A DNA stretch of 64,000 nt from an uncultured Rhodospirillaceae bacterium (GTDB lineage: Bacteria > Pseudomonadota > Alphaproteobacteria > Azospirillales > Azospirillaceae), in NCBI GenBank assembly GCA_937927415.1, contig CALBDS010000003.1, positions 381,358-445,357 of the forward strand, given 5' to 3'. The position numbers and the translations under genes were made by a program. Within the stretch, counting starts at the first letter, position 1; each line of letters starts with the position of its first letter. A model generated the notes under the pieces. That model had not been told where the DNA came from and ran no database searches. It worked only from the letters and a program-made list of their open reading frames with translations. Below, one piece after another: positions 1 to 7,644 of the stretch.

Positions 1-950
1 GTGTAGCCGCCGATGATGCCGTTGATGTCGCAGGTGGGGCGCGCCCACAGCCGTTCGGCCAGGGACCGCCCGGCCTCCCCCGCCGGGGTCTTCAGCCCCA
101 CACCGGCCAGGAACGCCGCCTCGTCATAGCCCAGCCCGTCCCAGATGGCCTTTTCCTCGGCCGACGGTTCGGCGATCCCGTCGTAGAAGCCGGGGAAACG
201 CACCCGGCCCTGCTCGTCGTGGATCTGGCCCAGGATGCGGGTCAGGGCGTTGATCGGGTTCAGCACCGCACCGCCGAACATGCCGGAGTGCAGGTCATGG
301 CTGGGGCCGGTCAGCGTCGCTTCCACATAGAGCAGGCCGCGCAGGCGGGTGGTGATGGCCGGGGTGTCGATGGTCCAGGCGTTGGTGTCGGTGATGACGC
401 ACACATCCGCCGCCAGTTCGGCGCGGTTGTCGCGCAGGAAACGTTGCAGGGACGGGCTGCCCGACTCCTCCTCCCCCTCCAGCAGCACGGTGATGCGCAC
501 GGGAAGCGTGCCGTGGACGGCTTTCCACAGGCGGAACGCCTCCAGGAAGGTCATCACCTGTCCCTTATCGTCCACCGCCCCGCGGGCGACCAGACGGGGG
601 CCGTGCTGCGCCTCGACGATCACCGGGTCGAAGGGCGGGCTGGTCCACAGATCCAGCGGTTCGGGCGGCTGGACGTCGTAATGGCCGTAATAGAGGATGT
701 GCGGCGCATCCGCGGGGCCGGGGTAATGGGCCACCACCGCCGGCAGCCAGCCGGTTTCCCGAATGCCGGCGTCGAACCCCAGCGCCTGCAGTTCCGTCGT
801 CAGCCACGCGGCCGCACGGCGGACCTCCCCCTCATGATCGGGCTTGGAACTGACGCTGGGGATGCGCAGCAGGTCGATGAGGCGGGCAACGGACTGGTCG
901 AAAGCCCGATCGGCCTCCGCCAGAACCGGCGCTTGGAGCAGGCTGGTCAT
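1..950 (-). CDS. M20 family metallopeptidase (dipeptidase-like), 3' end outside window
   Basis: Leftward gene that starts with ATG at 950 and is still open at base 1, so only about 316 N-terminal residues are seen. The protein shows the M20 zinc-peptidase signatures in order: YYGHYDVQP (first metal histidine and its aspartate, about residue 90), GAVDDKGQ (bridging aspartate) and EGEEESGS (catalytic glutamate pair), followed by the dimerisation domain (HDLHSGMFGG). This pattern is that of the dipeptidase/carnosinase-like M20 branch that hydrolyses dipeptides or acyl-amino acids in the cytoplasm. No signal peptide is seen. Substrate is not predictable. It is divergent from the small gene at 1070, with 119 bases between them. 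Confidence 0.9.
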   Translation of the reverse strand, partial: MTSLLQAPVLAEADRAFDQSVARLIDLLRIPSVSSKPDHEGEVRRAAAWLTTELQALGFDAGIRETGWLPAVVAHYPGPADAPHILYYGHYDVQPPEPLDLWTSPPFDPVIVEAQHGPRLVARGAVDDKGQVMTFLEAFRLWKAVHGTLPVRITVLLEGEEESGSPSLQRFLRDNRAELAADVCVITDTNAWTIDTPAITTRLRGLLYVEATLTGPSHDLHSGMFGGAVLNPINALTRILGQIHDEQGRVRFPGFYDGIAEPSAEEKAIWDGLGYDEAAFLAGVGLKTPAGEAGRSLAERLWARPTCDINGIIGGY

Positions 951-1069
951 GGTTCCTCTGTCTCTTCCCCGTTTCCCGCCCGTTGGCGGACCGACGGTTG
1001 CGCCCAAAAGGATGGGGAGCCGTCGGCTGCCTGTCAAACCCATTTGCCGGGCGGCAGGGTGGCGTTAGG

Positions 1070-1399
1070 ATGGCCGCCCCCAACACCCCGCCAGCGGTCC
1101 CGCCCATGCCCGTGTTCCAGTTTCCCGACGATGCCGATTGGGATTTTTCCCAGGACCGGCTGGTCTTCACCGTGCAGGTGGGGGAATACGTGGGCAGCGT
1201 GTTCGTGGACAAGCGCACCTTCACCTCGCTGATGGAGCGCCGCCCGACGCCGGAGGAAGCCAACGCCTTTTTCCACGACAACCGCCCGGCGTTCGAGCGG
1301 GCGGTGGAGATGCGCATCATGGACCGGCGCCTTGACCCGGACGCCAACATCCACCTGACCGCCCGCGACGTGCGCCAAGCGGGGCGCAGCCCGCACTGA
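1070..1399 (+). CDS. Small DUF1488-like protein of unknown function
   Basis: 109-residue protein starting at ATG 1070. The start is chosen because the N-terminus then reads straight into a conserved core; an ATG at 1106 (beginning MPVFQFPDDADWDF) is also possible. The core, with the pattern F-DDADWDF-x-RLVFTV near the start and a C-terminal helix, resembles DUF1488, a family of short proteins with no known function; the match is from memory of the motif, not a search. It has no signal peptide or membrane segment. It is convergent with lexA, separated by a small GNRA-loop hairpin. Confidence 0.6.
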   Translation: MAAPNTPPAVPPMPVFQFPDDADWDFSQDRLVFTVQVGEYVGSVFVDKRTFTSLMERRPTPEEANAFFHDNRPAFERAVEMRIMDRRLDPDANIHLTARDVRQAGRSPH

Positions 1400-1407
1400 C
1401 TCCAGGC

Positions 1408-1421
1408 GGGGCGCAAGCCCC
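1408..1421. terminator. GC hairpin between convergent genes
   Basis: GGGGC, loop GCAA, GCCCC: a 5-bp stem with a GNRA-type tetraloop between the DUF1488-like gene and the end of lexA. There is no T-run on either side, so it may serve only as a weak bidirectional terminator or transcript-end stabiliser. Confidence 0.35.
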
Positions 1422-1432
1422 CAGTGACGGGA

Positions 1433-2140
1433 TCAATAGCGCCGGATCAGCCCGGCCAGACGCCCCTGCACCCGCACACGGTCGGCGCCGAAGATGCGGG
1501 TTTCGTACGCGGCATTGGCCGGTTCGAGCGCCACGGTGTTGCCCTTGCGGCGCAGGCGCTTCAGCGTCACCTCGTTGTCGTCCACCAGCGCCACCACAAT
1601 GGCGCCGCTTTCCGCTGTGTCGCACCGCTGGATAATCACGGTGTCGCCGTCGAGGATGCCGGCGTCGATCATGGAATCCCCCGCCACTTCCAGCGCGTAA
1701 TGGTCGCCGGGGGTCAGCAGGGCGGTGGGAACGTCGATGAAATTGGTGGTATCGCGCAACGCCTCGATCGGCGTGCCGGCGGCGATGCGGCCATACAGCG
1801 GCAGCGACAAAGCTTCGCCCGCCCCTGTGCTGTCGCGGCCCATCAGGGCGTTGGCGAAATCGCCCTTGATGACGTTGGGCTGGAAGCGGGTGCGGCTGCT
1901 CTTCGCGGCGGGGCCGTTTTCCAGCCCTTCGGGCAGGCGCAGCACCTCCAGCGCGCGGGCGCGGTGGGGCAGACGGCGGATGAAGCCGCGTTCCTCCAGC
2001 CCGGTGATGAGGCGGTGGATGCCGGATTTGGATTTGAGGTTCAGCGCGTCCTTCATCTCATCGAAGGAAGGCGACACGCCGCCCTGGCTCAGCCGCTCAT
2101 GGATGAAAAGCAGCAGCTCGTGCTGTTTGCGCGTGAGCAT
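1433..2140 (-). CDS. lexA: LexA repressor
   Basis: 235-residue SOS repressor, normal length for alphaproteobacterial LexA. The N-terminal winged-helix domain (about 1-65, with SPSFDEMKDAL and KSGIHRLITGLEERGFI) is followed by the S24 peptidase domain. The self-cleavage bond is the Ala-Gly in RIAAGTPIEA, the catalytic serine is in VAGDSMIDAG and the catalytic lysine in EVTLKRLRR. ATG 2140 is preceded by GGAGGCGACC, a strong ribosome site; an ORF extension upstream would run through the promoter and operator and is rejected. It is the last gene of the leftward trp-moa-lexA block but has its own promoter. Confidence 0.97.
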   Translation of the reverse strand: MLTRKQHELLLFIHERLSQGGVSPSFDEMKDALNLKSKSGIHRLITGLEERGFIRRLPHRARALEVLRLPEGLENGPAAKSSRTRFQPNVIKGDFANALMGRDSTGAGEALSLPLYGRIAAGTPIEALRDTTNFIDVPTALLTPGDHYALEVAGDSMIDAGILDGDTVIIQRCDTAESGAIVVALVDDNEVTLKRLRRKGNTVALEPANAAYETRIFGADRVRVQGRLAGLIRRY

Positions 2141-2183
2141 GGTCGCCTCCGGCCCCAAAAACTGGAACAAATCACACACATAT

Positions 2184-2212
2184 GTTCTAGTTTGGTTCTG
2201 AATTCCCGTCAA
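2184..2212 (-). promoter_or_regulatory. lexA promoter with alphaproteobacterial SOS box
   Basis: On the top strand 2184-2198 reads GTTC-TAGTTTG-GTTC, exactly the GTTC-N7-GTTC direct repeat bound by LexA in alphaproteobacteria. On the coding strand TTGACG (2207-2212) and TAGAAC (2184-2189) form a -35/-10 pair with a 17-base spacer, so the operator overlaps the -10. This explains autoregulation of lexA. Confidence 0.9.
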
Positions 2213-2248
2213 GCCGGAAGCGTATCGCCGGGATAAAATTTCTGGCTG

Positions 2249-3466
2249 TCACAGCCCCACGGCACCACCCGTCAGGGGAAGCACCGTCACGGTTTCCCCC
2301 ACCGCAGCCGCCGGCGCATGGGGGGAACGCAGGATCAGCCCGTCGGCGCGGGCCAGACGGGACATCATGGCGCTGTCCTGGCGGGAAAAGGGGGTGGCGA
2401 TCCACCCGCCCCCGCCGTCGCGGCCAAGGGTGACGCGCACGAAATCGGCGCGTTCGTCGCACGGCGGCAGTGCGGCCGCCAGCGTGGCCGGCACGGTCGG
2501 CGCATCCTCCGCCGCCATGCCCTGAAGCGCGCGCAGGATGGGGCGCAGGAACACCACCGCCGCCACCGCCGCCGACACCGGATTGCCGGGCAGGCCGAGG
2601 AAGCGCGGCCCGCCGCCGGTGCCGAACAGCACCCCCTTGCCCGGGCGCATGGCCACACCATCCACCAGCGGATCCCGGCCCAGCACGGCGCGCACATGGT
2701 CGTGGTCGCCCTGCGCCGCCCCGCCGGCGGTGACCAGCAGATCGGCCCCGGCCCCGTCCGCCGCCAACGCCGCCAGCGCCTCCGGCGTGTCGGCGGCGAC
2801 ACCGAGGTTGTGGGGAATGCCGCCTTCCACCGTCACCAGGGCGCACAAGGCGATGGCGTTGGAACTGACGATCTGCCCCGGCGCCAGCGGTTCGCCGGGC
2901 AGGCGGATTTCGTCGCCGGTGGCCAGCACCGCCACCCGCGGGCGGCGGTGGACACGCACCCAGGCGGCGTTGGCCCCAGCGGCCAGCGCCACGTCACGCG
3001 CGCTCAGCCGGCGCCCGGCGGGAATCAGCACGTCCCCGGCGGTGAAATCCAGCCCGGCGGGGCGGATGAAACGGCCCGGACGCGGCGCCAGCGGAAAATG
3101 CGCCCGGTCGCCGTCCGCCGTCACATCCTCCTGCATCACCACGGCGTCGGCGCCGTCGGGGATGGCTGCACCGGTGAAGATGCGCACCGTCTGCCCCGGT
3201 CCCAGCCGCCCGGCGAACGGATGACCGGCCGCCGATTCCCCGATGCGGGTCAGGGTCACCGGCGCACCGGCGTGGGCGCCGTCGAGATCGGCGGCACGCA
3301 CCGCCCAACCATCCATGGCGGCGTTGGCAAAGGGCGGCTGGGTCAGGCGGGCGGTCACCGGCTCGGCCAGCACCCGGCCCAGCGCCTCGGTCACGAAGAC
3401 GGTTTCCGCCGGCAGCGGCGGACAGGCGGGCAGGATGCGGGACAGAGCCTCGGCGACGGAGATCAT
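2249..3466 (-). CDS. moeA: Molybdopterin molybdotransferase MoeA
   Basis: 405-residue protein that inserts molybdate into adenylylated molybdopterin to form Moco. Landmarks: N-terminal SVAEALSRIL, the TGDEI and SNAIAL stretch of the MoeA core, VTAGGAAQGDHDHV, MRPGKGVLFG and GLPGNPVSA of the MogA-like domain, then the C-terminal beta domain. The ATG at 3466 overlaps the moaC stop as ATGA, so the two are translationally coupled. A longer reading to 3556 would lie inside moaC and is rejected. Confidence 0.96.
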   Translation of the reverse strand: MISVAEALSRILPACPPLPAETVFVTEALGRVLAEPVTARLTQPPFANAAMDGWAVRAADLDGAHAGAPVTLTRIGESAAGHPFAGRLGPGQTVRIFTGAAIPDGADAVVMQEDVTADGDRAHFPLAPRPGRFIRPAGLDFTAGDVLIPAGRRLSARDVALAAGANAAWVRVHRRPRVAVLATGDEIRLPGEPLAPGQIVSSNAIALCALVTVEGGIPHNLGVAADTPEALAALAADGAGADLLVTAGGAAQGDHDHVRAVLGRDPLVDGVAMRPGKGVLFGTGGGPRFLGLPGNPVSAAVAAVVFLRPILRALQGMAAEDAPTVPATLAAALPPCDERADFVRVTLGRDGGGGWIATPFSRQDSAMMSRLARADGLILRSPHAPAAAVGETVTVLPLTGGAVGL

Positions 3467-4395
3467 GACGCCGCCACCCACTCGCCGCTCTTGCCGCCGG
3501 CCTTGTGGACCAGCCGGATGTCGGTCAGCACCATGCCGCGGTCCACCGCCTTGCACATGTCATAGACGGTCAGCGCGGCGATGGACACGGCGGTCAGCGC
3601 CTCCATCTCCACGCCTGTACGGCCCCGCAGCTTGCAGGTGGCGGTGATGTCCACAGCGTTGCGTTCGGGGGCAAGGGTCAGATCGACGGTGACGCCGGTC
3701 AGCGCCAGCGGGTGGCACAGCGGGATCAGGTCGGGGGTGCGCTTGGCCCCCATGATGCCGGCCAGCCGCGCCACCGACAGCACGTCGCCCTTCTTCACGC
3801 CGCCCTCGTGGATCAGGCGCAGGGTGGCCGGCTGCATGATGACGCTGCCGCGGGCGGTGGCGGTGCGCTCCGTCTCGGTCTTTTCCGACACGTCCACCAT
3901 CACGGCGCGGCCCTCGGCGTCGAAATGGTTGAAGCCCATCAGACTCTTTTCCAGAAAGACGCTGCGTTCCAGCGGCGGATAATCGGCAAAGGGGCCGCGC
4001 TCGTGGAAGCCGGCGGTGCGGTAGAGGCCCAGCGCCTCCGGCTGCTTGACGCCGGTTTCAAGCATCAGCCGGGCCAGGTTCAGGCCGCGCGCCTCCGCCT
4101 CCAGCCGGTCGAGCAGACGGCGCCCGACGCCGGTGCCGCGGGCCGACGGCACCACGAACATCCGCTTCACCTCGCCATAGCCGTCGGGGTCGAGACGCAG
4201 GGCGGCACAGCCCACCGCCACGCCGTTGGACAGGGCCAGGAAGAAGCGCATGTCCGGCTCGGCCAGCCGATCCACGTCGAGCAGATAATTCTCGCCCGGG
4301 TCATAGGTGGCGTTCAGGGTATCGTCCAGCGCCGACACCAGCCGCCGGGCGTCGGGGGAACGGGGGTCGGCAGCCTCGATCACCAGATGCGCCAT
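3463..4395 (-). CDS. moaC: GNAT acetyltransferase fused in frame to MoaC (cyclic pyranopterin monophosphate synthase)
   Basis: One open frame of 310 residues. Residues 1-152 are a GNAT N-acetyltransferase (FLALSNGVAVGCAAL, then the acetyl-CoA loop VPSARGTGVGRRLL, then YRTAGFHERGPF). From Met153 (ATG 3939) the protein is a complete MoaC: MGFNHFDAEGRAVMVDVSEK, KKGDVLSVARLAGIMGAKRT, PLCHPL and RGRTGVEMEALTA. MoaC makes cPMP, the first stable Moco intermediate. The natural GNAT ending (SVFLEKSL) runs straight into the MoaC start with no stop. MoaC could also be made separately from Met153. Whether this is a true fusion, a frameshift in a former TGATG overlap, or a sequencing slip cannot be settled here. 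Confidence 0.9.
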   Translation of the reverse strand: MAHLVIEAADPRSPDARRLVSALDDTLNATYDPGENYLLDVDRLAEPDMRFFLALSNGVAVGCAALRLDPDGYGEVKRMFVVPSARGTGVGRRLLDRLEAEARGLNLARLMLETGVKQPEALGLYRTAGFHERGPFADYPPLERSVFLEKSLMGFNHFDAEGRAVMVDVSEKTETERTATARGSVIMQPATLRLIHEGGVKKGDVLSVARLAGIMGAKRTPDLIPLCHPLALTGVTVDLTLAPERNAVDITATCKLRGRTGVEMEALTAVSIAALTVYDMCKAVDRGMVLTDIRLVHKAGGKSGEWVAAS

Positions 4396-4426
4396 GGCGG
4401 ATTCCTTCCTCTCTCAAGGTCACGTC

Positions 4427-4544
4427 ATCGGGGGCGCTGCCCCCGATACCCCCGGCAAGGGCGATGGCCCTTGCATCCCGATGAATGGGGTGCAGGGGCG
4501 GTTGCGCCCCTGCCGGGGAGTGTCGAGGGGAGGATCCCCTCGAC
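4427..4544. repeat. Four successive perfect palindromes between trpC and GNAT-MoaC
   Basis: Four hairpins follow one another: 4427-4447 (9-bp arms ATCGGGGGC, 3-base loop), 4455-4474 (8-bp arms GCAAGGGC, 4-base loop), 4492-4513 (9-bp arms GCAGGGGCG, 4-base loop) and 4522-4544 (10-bp arms GTCGAGGGGA, 3-base loop). All arms are perfect. No T-run follows. They fill almost the whole 160-base gap, so transcripts leaving trpC must traverse them; a REP-like palindromic element or an attenuator/stability element are both possible. Confidence 0.85.
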
Positions 4545-4555
4545 CGGCGAAGCCG

Positions 4556-5347
4556 TCAGCGGGCCAGCAGGGCGCGGGTGGCGGCGGTCACATCATCCTG
4601 GCGCATCAGCGATTCGCCCACCAGGAAACACGAAGCCCCCACCGCCGCCATGCGGGCAAGGTCGGCGGGGCCGTACAGCCCGCTTTCCGCCACCAGCATC
4701 TTGCCCGCCGGCACGCCCGCGGCCAGTTCCTCGGTGGTCTTCAGATCGACCGCCAGGGTCTTGAGGTTGCGGTTGTTGACGCCCAGAAGCTCGGCATCCA
4801 GGGTCAGCGCCCGCTCCATCTCGGCGCCGTCGTGGACCTCCACCAGCACATCCATGCCCCAGTGACGGGCGGCTGCCAGCAGGTCCGCCGCCCGGGCATC
4901 CTCCAGTGCGGCCATGATGAGCAGGATGCAGTCGGCCCCCAGCGCGCGGGCCTCGGCCACCTGATAGGTGTCGAGCATGAAATCCTTGCGCAGGCACGGC
5001 AGCTCCACCGCCGCCCGTGCCGCCACCAGATAGTCGTCGCGGCCCTGGAAATACGGCTCGTCGGTCAAAACCGACAGGCACGACGCCCCACCCGCGGCAT
5101 AGGCCCGCGCCAGGGCCGGCGGGTCGAAATCGGCGCGGATCAGCCCCTTGGACGGGCTGGCCTTCTTGATTTCGGCGATCAGCCCATAGCGCCCCTCGGC
5201 CACCGCCCGTTTCAGCGCCGCCTTGAACCCGCGGGGGGCCGACGCCGCACGGGCGGCATCTTCCACCACGGCCAGGGGGCGGGCCGCCTTGCACGCGGCC
5301 ACATGGGCGCGCTTGTCGTCGCAAATGCGGGCGAGAACGTCGCTCAT
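4556..5347 (-). CDS. trpC: Indole-3-glycerol phosphate synthase
   Basis: 263-residue TIM-barrel enzyme converting CdRP to indole-3-glycerol phosphate in tryptophan synthesis. The N-terminal EIKKASPSKG signature, the LRKDFMLDTYQV strand, GVNNRNLKTL and the phosphate-binding VAESGLY are all present. The ATG (5347) overlaps the trpD stop as ATGA, indicating coupling. It ends the trpGDC run; the next gene downstream is beyond a cluster of hairpins. Confidence 0.97.
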   Translation of the reverse strand: MSDVLARICDDKRAHVAACKAARPLAVVEDAARAASAPRGFKAALKRAVAEGRYGLIAEIKKASPSKGLIRADFDPPALARAYAAGGASCLSVLTDEPYFQGRDDYLVAARAAVELPCLRKDFMLDTYQVAEARALGADCILLIMAALEDARAADLLAAARHWGMDVLVEVHDGAEMERALTLDAELLGVNNRNLKTLAVDLKTTEELAAGVPAGKMLVAESGLYGPADLARMAAVGASCFLVGESLMRQDDVTAATRALLAR

Positions 5348-6393
5348 GCCACCACCCCTTCGTTGGTGGTGGTGACCAGACGGTGCAGCACCGACCGCGC
5401 CCCGCCGTTGTCGATGGCCGCACGGGCCATCTCCACACCGTCGCGCAGCGACTCCACCCGGCCCGCCACCACCAGCGCGGCCCCGGCGTTCAGCACCACA
5501 ATGTCGCGGTAGGGGCCGGGTGCGCCGTCGAACAGGGCGTGGATGGCGGCGGCGTTGGCGGCGGGATCACCGCCCTTCAGATCCTCCGGCCGGGCGCGGA
5601 ACACCCCCACCTCCTCCGGCAGGATCTCGAACACGCGGACGGTGCCGTCGCGCAGTTCGGCGACCGTGGTCGGGCCGGTGGTGGTGATCTCGTCCAGCCC
5701 GTCGGAGCCGTGGACGATCCACGCCGCGTCCGACCCCAGCCGGTGCAGCACATGGGCCAGCGGCTCCACCCACTGCTTGGCGTACACCCCCAGAAGCTGG
5801 CGCTTGGCCCCCGCCGGGTTGGACAGCGGCCCCAGCAGGTTGAAGATGGTGCGGGTGCCCAGTTCCACCCGCGTCGGCCCGACGTTGCGCATGGCAAGGT
5901 GATGGCGCGGCGCCATCAGGAAGCCGATCTTCACATCCCACAGCGCCTTCTTCACCAGCGCCATGTCGCAGTCGAGGTTGACCCCCAGCGCCCCCAGCAC
6001 GTCCGCCGCCCCCGATTTGGACGACATGGCGCGGTTGCCGTGCTTGGCGACCGGCACACCGCAGGCGGCGGCCACGATGGCGGCGGCGGTGGAGATGTTG
6101 TAGGTCCCGGCCCCGTCGCCGCCGGTGCCGCAGGTGTCGATGGTGCCCGGCGGTGCCTCGACCGGCACGGCCTTGCTCCGCATGACGCGGGCGGCCCCGG
6201 TGATCTCGTCCACCGTTTCGCCACGCACGCGCAGCGCCATCAGAAAGCCGCCCATCTGCGCCGGGGTGGCGTTGCCCGACATGATGGTGTCGAAGGCGAA
6301 TCCGGCCTCCGCCTCGGTCAGCGCCGACCCGGCGGCAACACGGGCCAGCACGGCCTTCATATCGGTGATGTCACCGGCGGCGGGGGCACTCAT
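5344..6393 (-). CDS. trpD: Anthranilate phosphoribosyltransferase
   Basis: 349-residue enzyme joining anthranilate and PRPP. The PRPP-binding glycine motif GTGGDGAGTYN, the KHGNRAMSSKSGAADVLGALG loop and the NVGPTR anthranilate-site segment are visible. The start ATG at 6393 leaves 14 bases after trpG. The gene sits in trpG-trpD-trpC order; trpE is not in the window, as is common where the large synthase subunit is encoded elsewhere. Confidence 0.97.
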   Translation of the reverse strand: MSAPAAGDITDMKAVLARVAAGSALTEAEAGFAFDTIMSGNATPAQMGGFLMALRVRGETVDEITGAARVMRSKAVPVEAPPGTIDTCGTGGDGAGTYNISTAAAIVAAACGVPVAKHGNRAMSSKSGAADVLGALGVNLDCDMALVKKALWDVKIGFLMAPRHHLAMRNVGPTRVELGTRTIFNLLGPLSNPAGAKRQLLGVYAKQWVEPLAHVLHRLGSDAAWIVHGSDGLDEITTTGPTTVAELRDGTVRVFEILPEEVGVFRARPEDLKGGDPAANAAAIHALFDGAPGPYRDIVVLNAGAALVVAGRVESLRDGVEMARAAIDNGGARSVLHRLVTTTNEGVVA

Positions 6394-6407
6394 TCGGCGG
6401 TCTCCGT

Positions 6408-6992
6408 TTATTCGGCGGTTTCGAGAGTGAGGGACAGGAAATTGTCCAGGATGGCGTGGCCGTGCTCGCTCTCGATGCTTTCGGGATGGAACTGCACGCC
6501 GTGAATGGGCAGGTCGCGGTGCTGCATGGCCATGATGAGGCCGTCTTCGGTCCAGCCGGTGACCTCCAGGCAATCGGGCAGCGTGTCGCGCTCCACGATC
6601 AAGGAGTGGTAGCGGGTGGCGCGGAACGGGCTGGGCAGGCCGCGCAGCACCCCCAGCCCGGTGTGATGGATCGAATCCACCTTGCCGTGCATGGGCACCG
6701 GCGCGCGGATGACCCGCCCGCCGAACGCCTGGCCGATGGCCTGGTGCCCCAGGCACACGCCGAACAGCGGCACCCGCGACTCCGCCGCCGCGGCGATCAG
6801 CGGCAGGCAGATGCCGGCCTTGTCCGGGTCGCAGGGGCCGGGAGACAGCACGATCCCGTCGGGGCGCAGGGCAAGCGCCTCCTCCACCGTCAGGGCATCG
6901 TTGCGGCGAACCTCCACCTCCGCGCCAAGCTCGCCCAGATAGTGGACGAGGTTGTAGGTGAAGCTGTCGTAGTTATCGATGAGCAGCAGCAT
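6408..6992 (-). CDS. trpG: Anthranilate synthase component II (glutamine amidotransferase)
   Basis: 194-residue class I glutamine amidotransferase that supplies ammonia to TrpE. The catalytic cysteine is in GVCLGHQAIGQAFGG and the His/Glu pair in HPESIESEHG; LLIDNYDSFTYNLVHYLGELG marks the N-terminus. Length and motifs are normal. It is the promoter-proximal gene of the leftward trpGDC unit. No leader peptide or attenuator could be recognised in the 232-base gap upstream. Confidence 0.97.
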   Translation of the reverse strand: MLLLIDNYDSFTYNLVHYLGELGAEVEVRRNDALTVEEALALRPDGIVLSPGPCDPDKAGICLPLIAAAAESRVPLFGVCLGHQAIGQAFGGRVIRAPVPMHGKVDSIHHTGLGVLRGLPSPFRATRYHSLIVERDTLPDCLEVTGWTEDGLIMAMQHRDLPIHGVQFHPESIESEHGHAILDNFLSLTLETAE

Positions 6993-7087
6993 TGCGGCGT
7001 CCCCGGCGTTCCGGCCCCGTTCCAGATGCCGGCTACCCTATCCCCGTGCGGCGCGGATTTCCAGCGTCGCGGCATGGATGCGCCCTC

Positions 7088-7118
7088 TTGACCTTCCCGC
7101 CGCTGGAAGCCTTACACC
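7088..7118 (+). promoter_or_regulatory. CueR-type copper-responsive promoter
   Basis: TTGACC (7088-7093) and TACACC (7113-7118) form a -35/-10 pair with the long 19-base spacer typical of MerR-family promoters. The spacer holds a dyad, ACCTTCC then 7 bases then GGAAGCC, which is the same geometry as the E. coli copA CueR box. It points at cueR, about 107 bases away, so autoregulation of the cueR operon is inferred. Confidence 0.8.
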
Positions 7119-7224
7119 CCTGTCCCGTGCAAGCACCCTGTTGCAGTCCCGGTGCCCCGGTGCCACCCTGGCGCCCGTGCGGGCCGAGGGGCGTCGGCAC
7201 GGGTGACCGGCAAGGCAGAATGAC

Positions 7225-7644
7225 ATGAACATCGGCACGGCGGCCAAACGCTCCGGCGTTCCGGCCAAGACCATCCGCTATTACGAAGGGGTCGGGCTGA
7301 TCCCCTCCGCCGGGCGCACGGCGGCGGGATACCGGGTCTATTCCGATGCGGATGTGGAAACGCTGCGCTTCATCCACCGTGCCCGCTCCCTGGGGTTTTC
7401 GGTGAAGGAGGTGGCGGCCCTGCTGACCCTGTGGCACGACCGCGGCCGCGCCAGCGCCGACGTGCGGGCGCTGGCGCTGGACCATGTGGCGGGAATCGAC
7501 GCCCGCATCGCCGAGTTGCAGGGGATGCGCCGCACCCTGATGGCGCTGGTGGACCGCTGCGCCGGGGACGACCGCCCCGACTGTCCGATTCTCGACGGGC
7601 TGGCCGCGGGCGCGTGCTGCCAGAGCGGCGGGGGGGCCGCCTGA
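7225..7644 (+). CDS. cueR: Cu(I)-responsive MerR-family activator CueR
   Basis: 139-residue MerR-type regulator. Residues 1-70 are the winged helix (NIGTAAKRSGVPAKTIRYYE, then AGYRVYSDADVETLRFI), followed by the dimerisation helix and a metal loop C-AGDDRPD-C. The Cys-X7-Cys spacing is that of CueR, which binds a single Cu(I) and untwists a promoter with a 19-base spacer. The stop TGA overlaps the ATG of the next gene. A matching promoter lies upstream and a CopZ-like chaperone gene downstream, which supports the copper call. Confidence 0.93.
   Translation: MNIGTAAKRSGVPAKTIRYYEGVGLIPSAGRTAAGYRVYSDADVETLRFIHRARSLGFSVKEVAALLTLWHDRGRASADVRALALDHVAGIDARIAELQGMRRTLMALVDRCAGDDRPDCPILDGLAAGACCQSGGGAA

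Noticed and set aside
2187..2846. Separate gene between lexA and moeA on the minus strand
   Set aside because: It overlaps moeA out of frame and runs through the lexA promoter.
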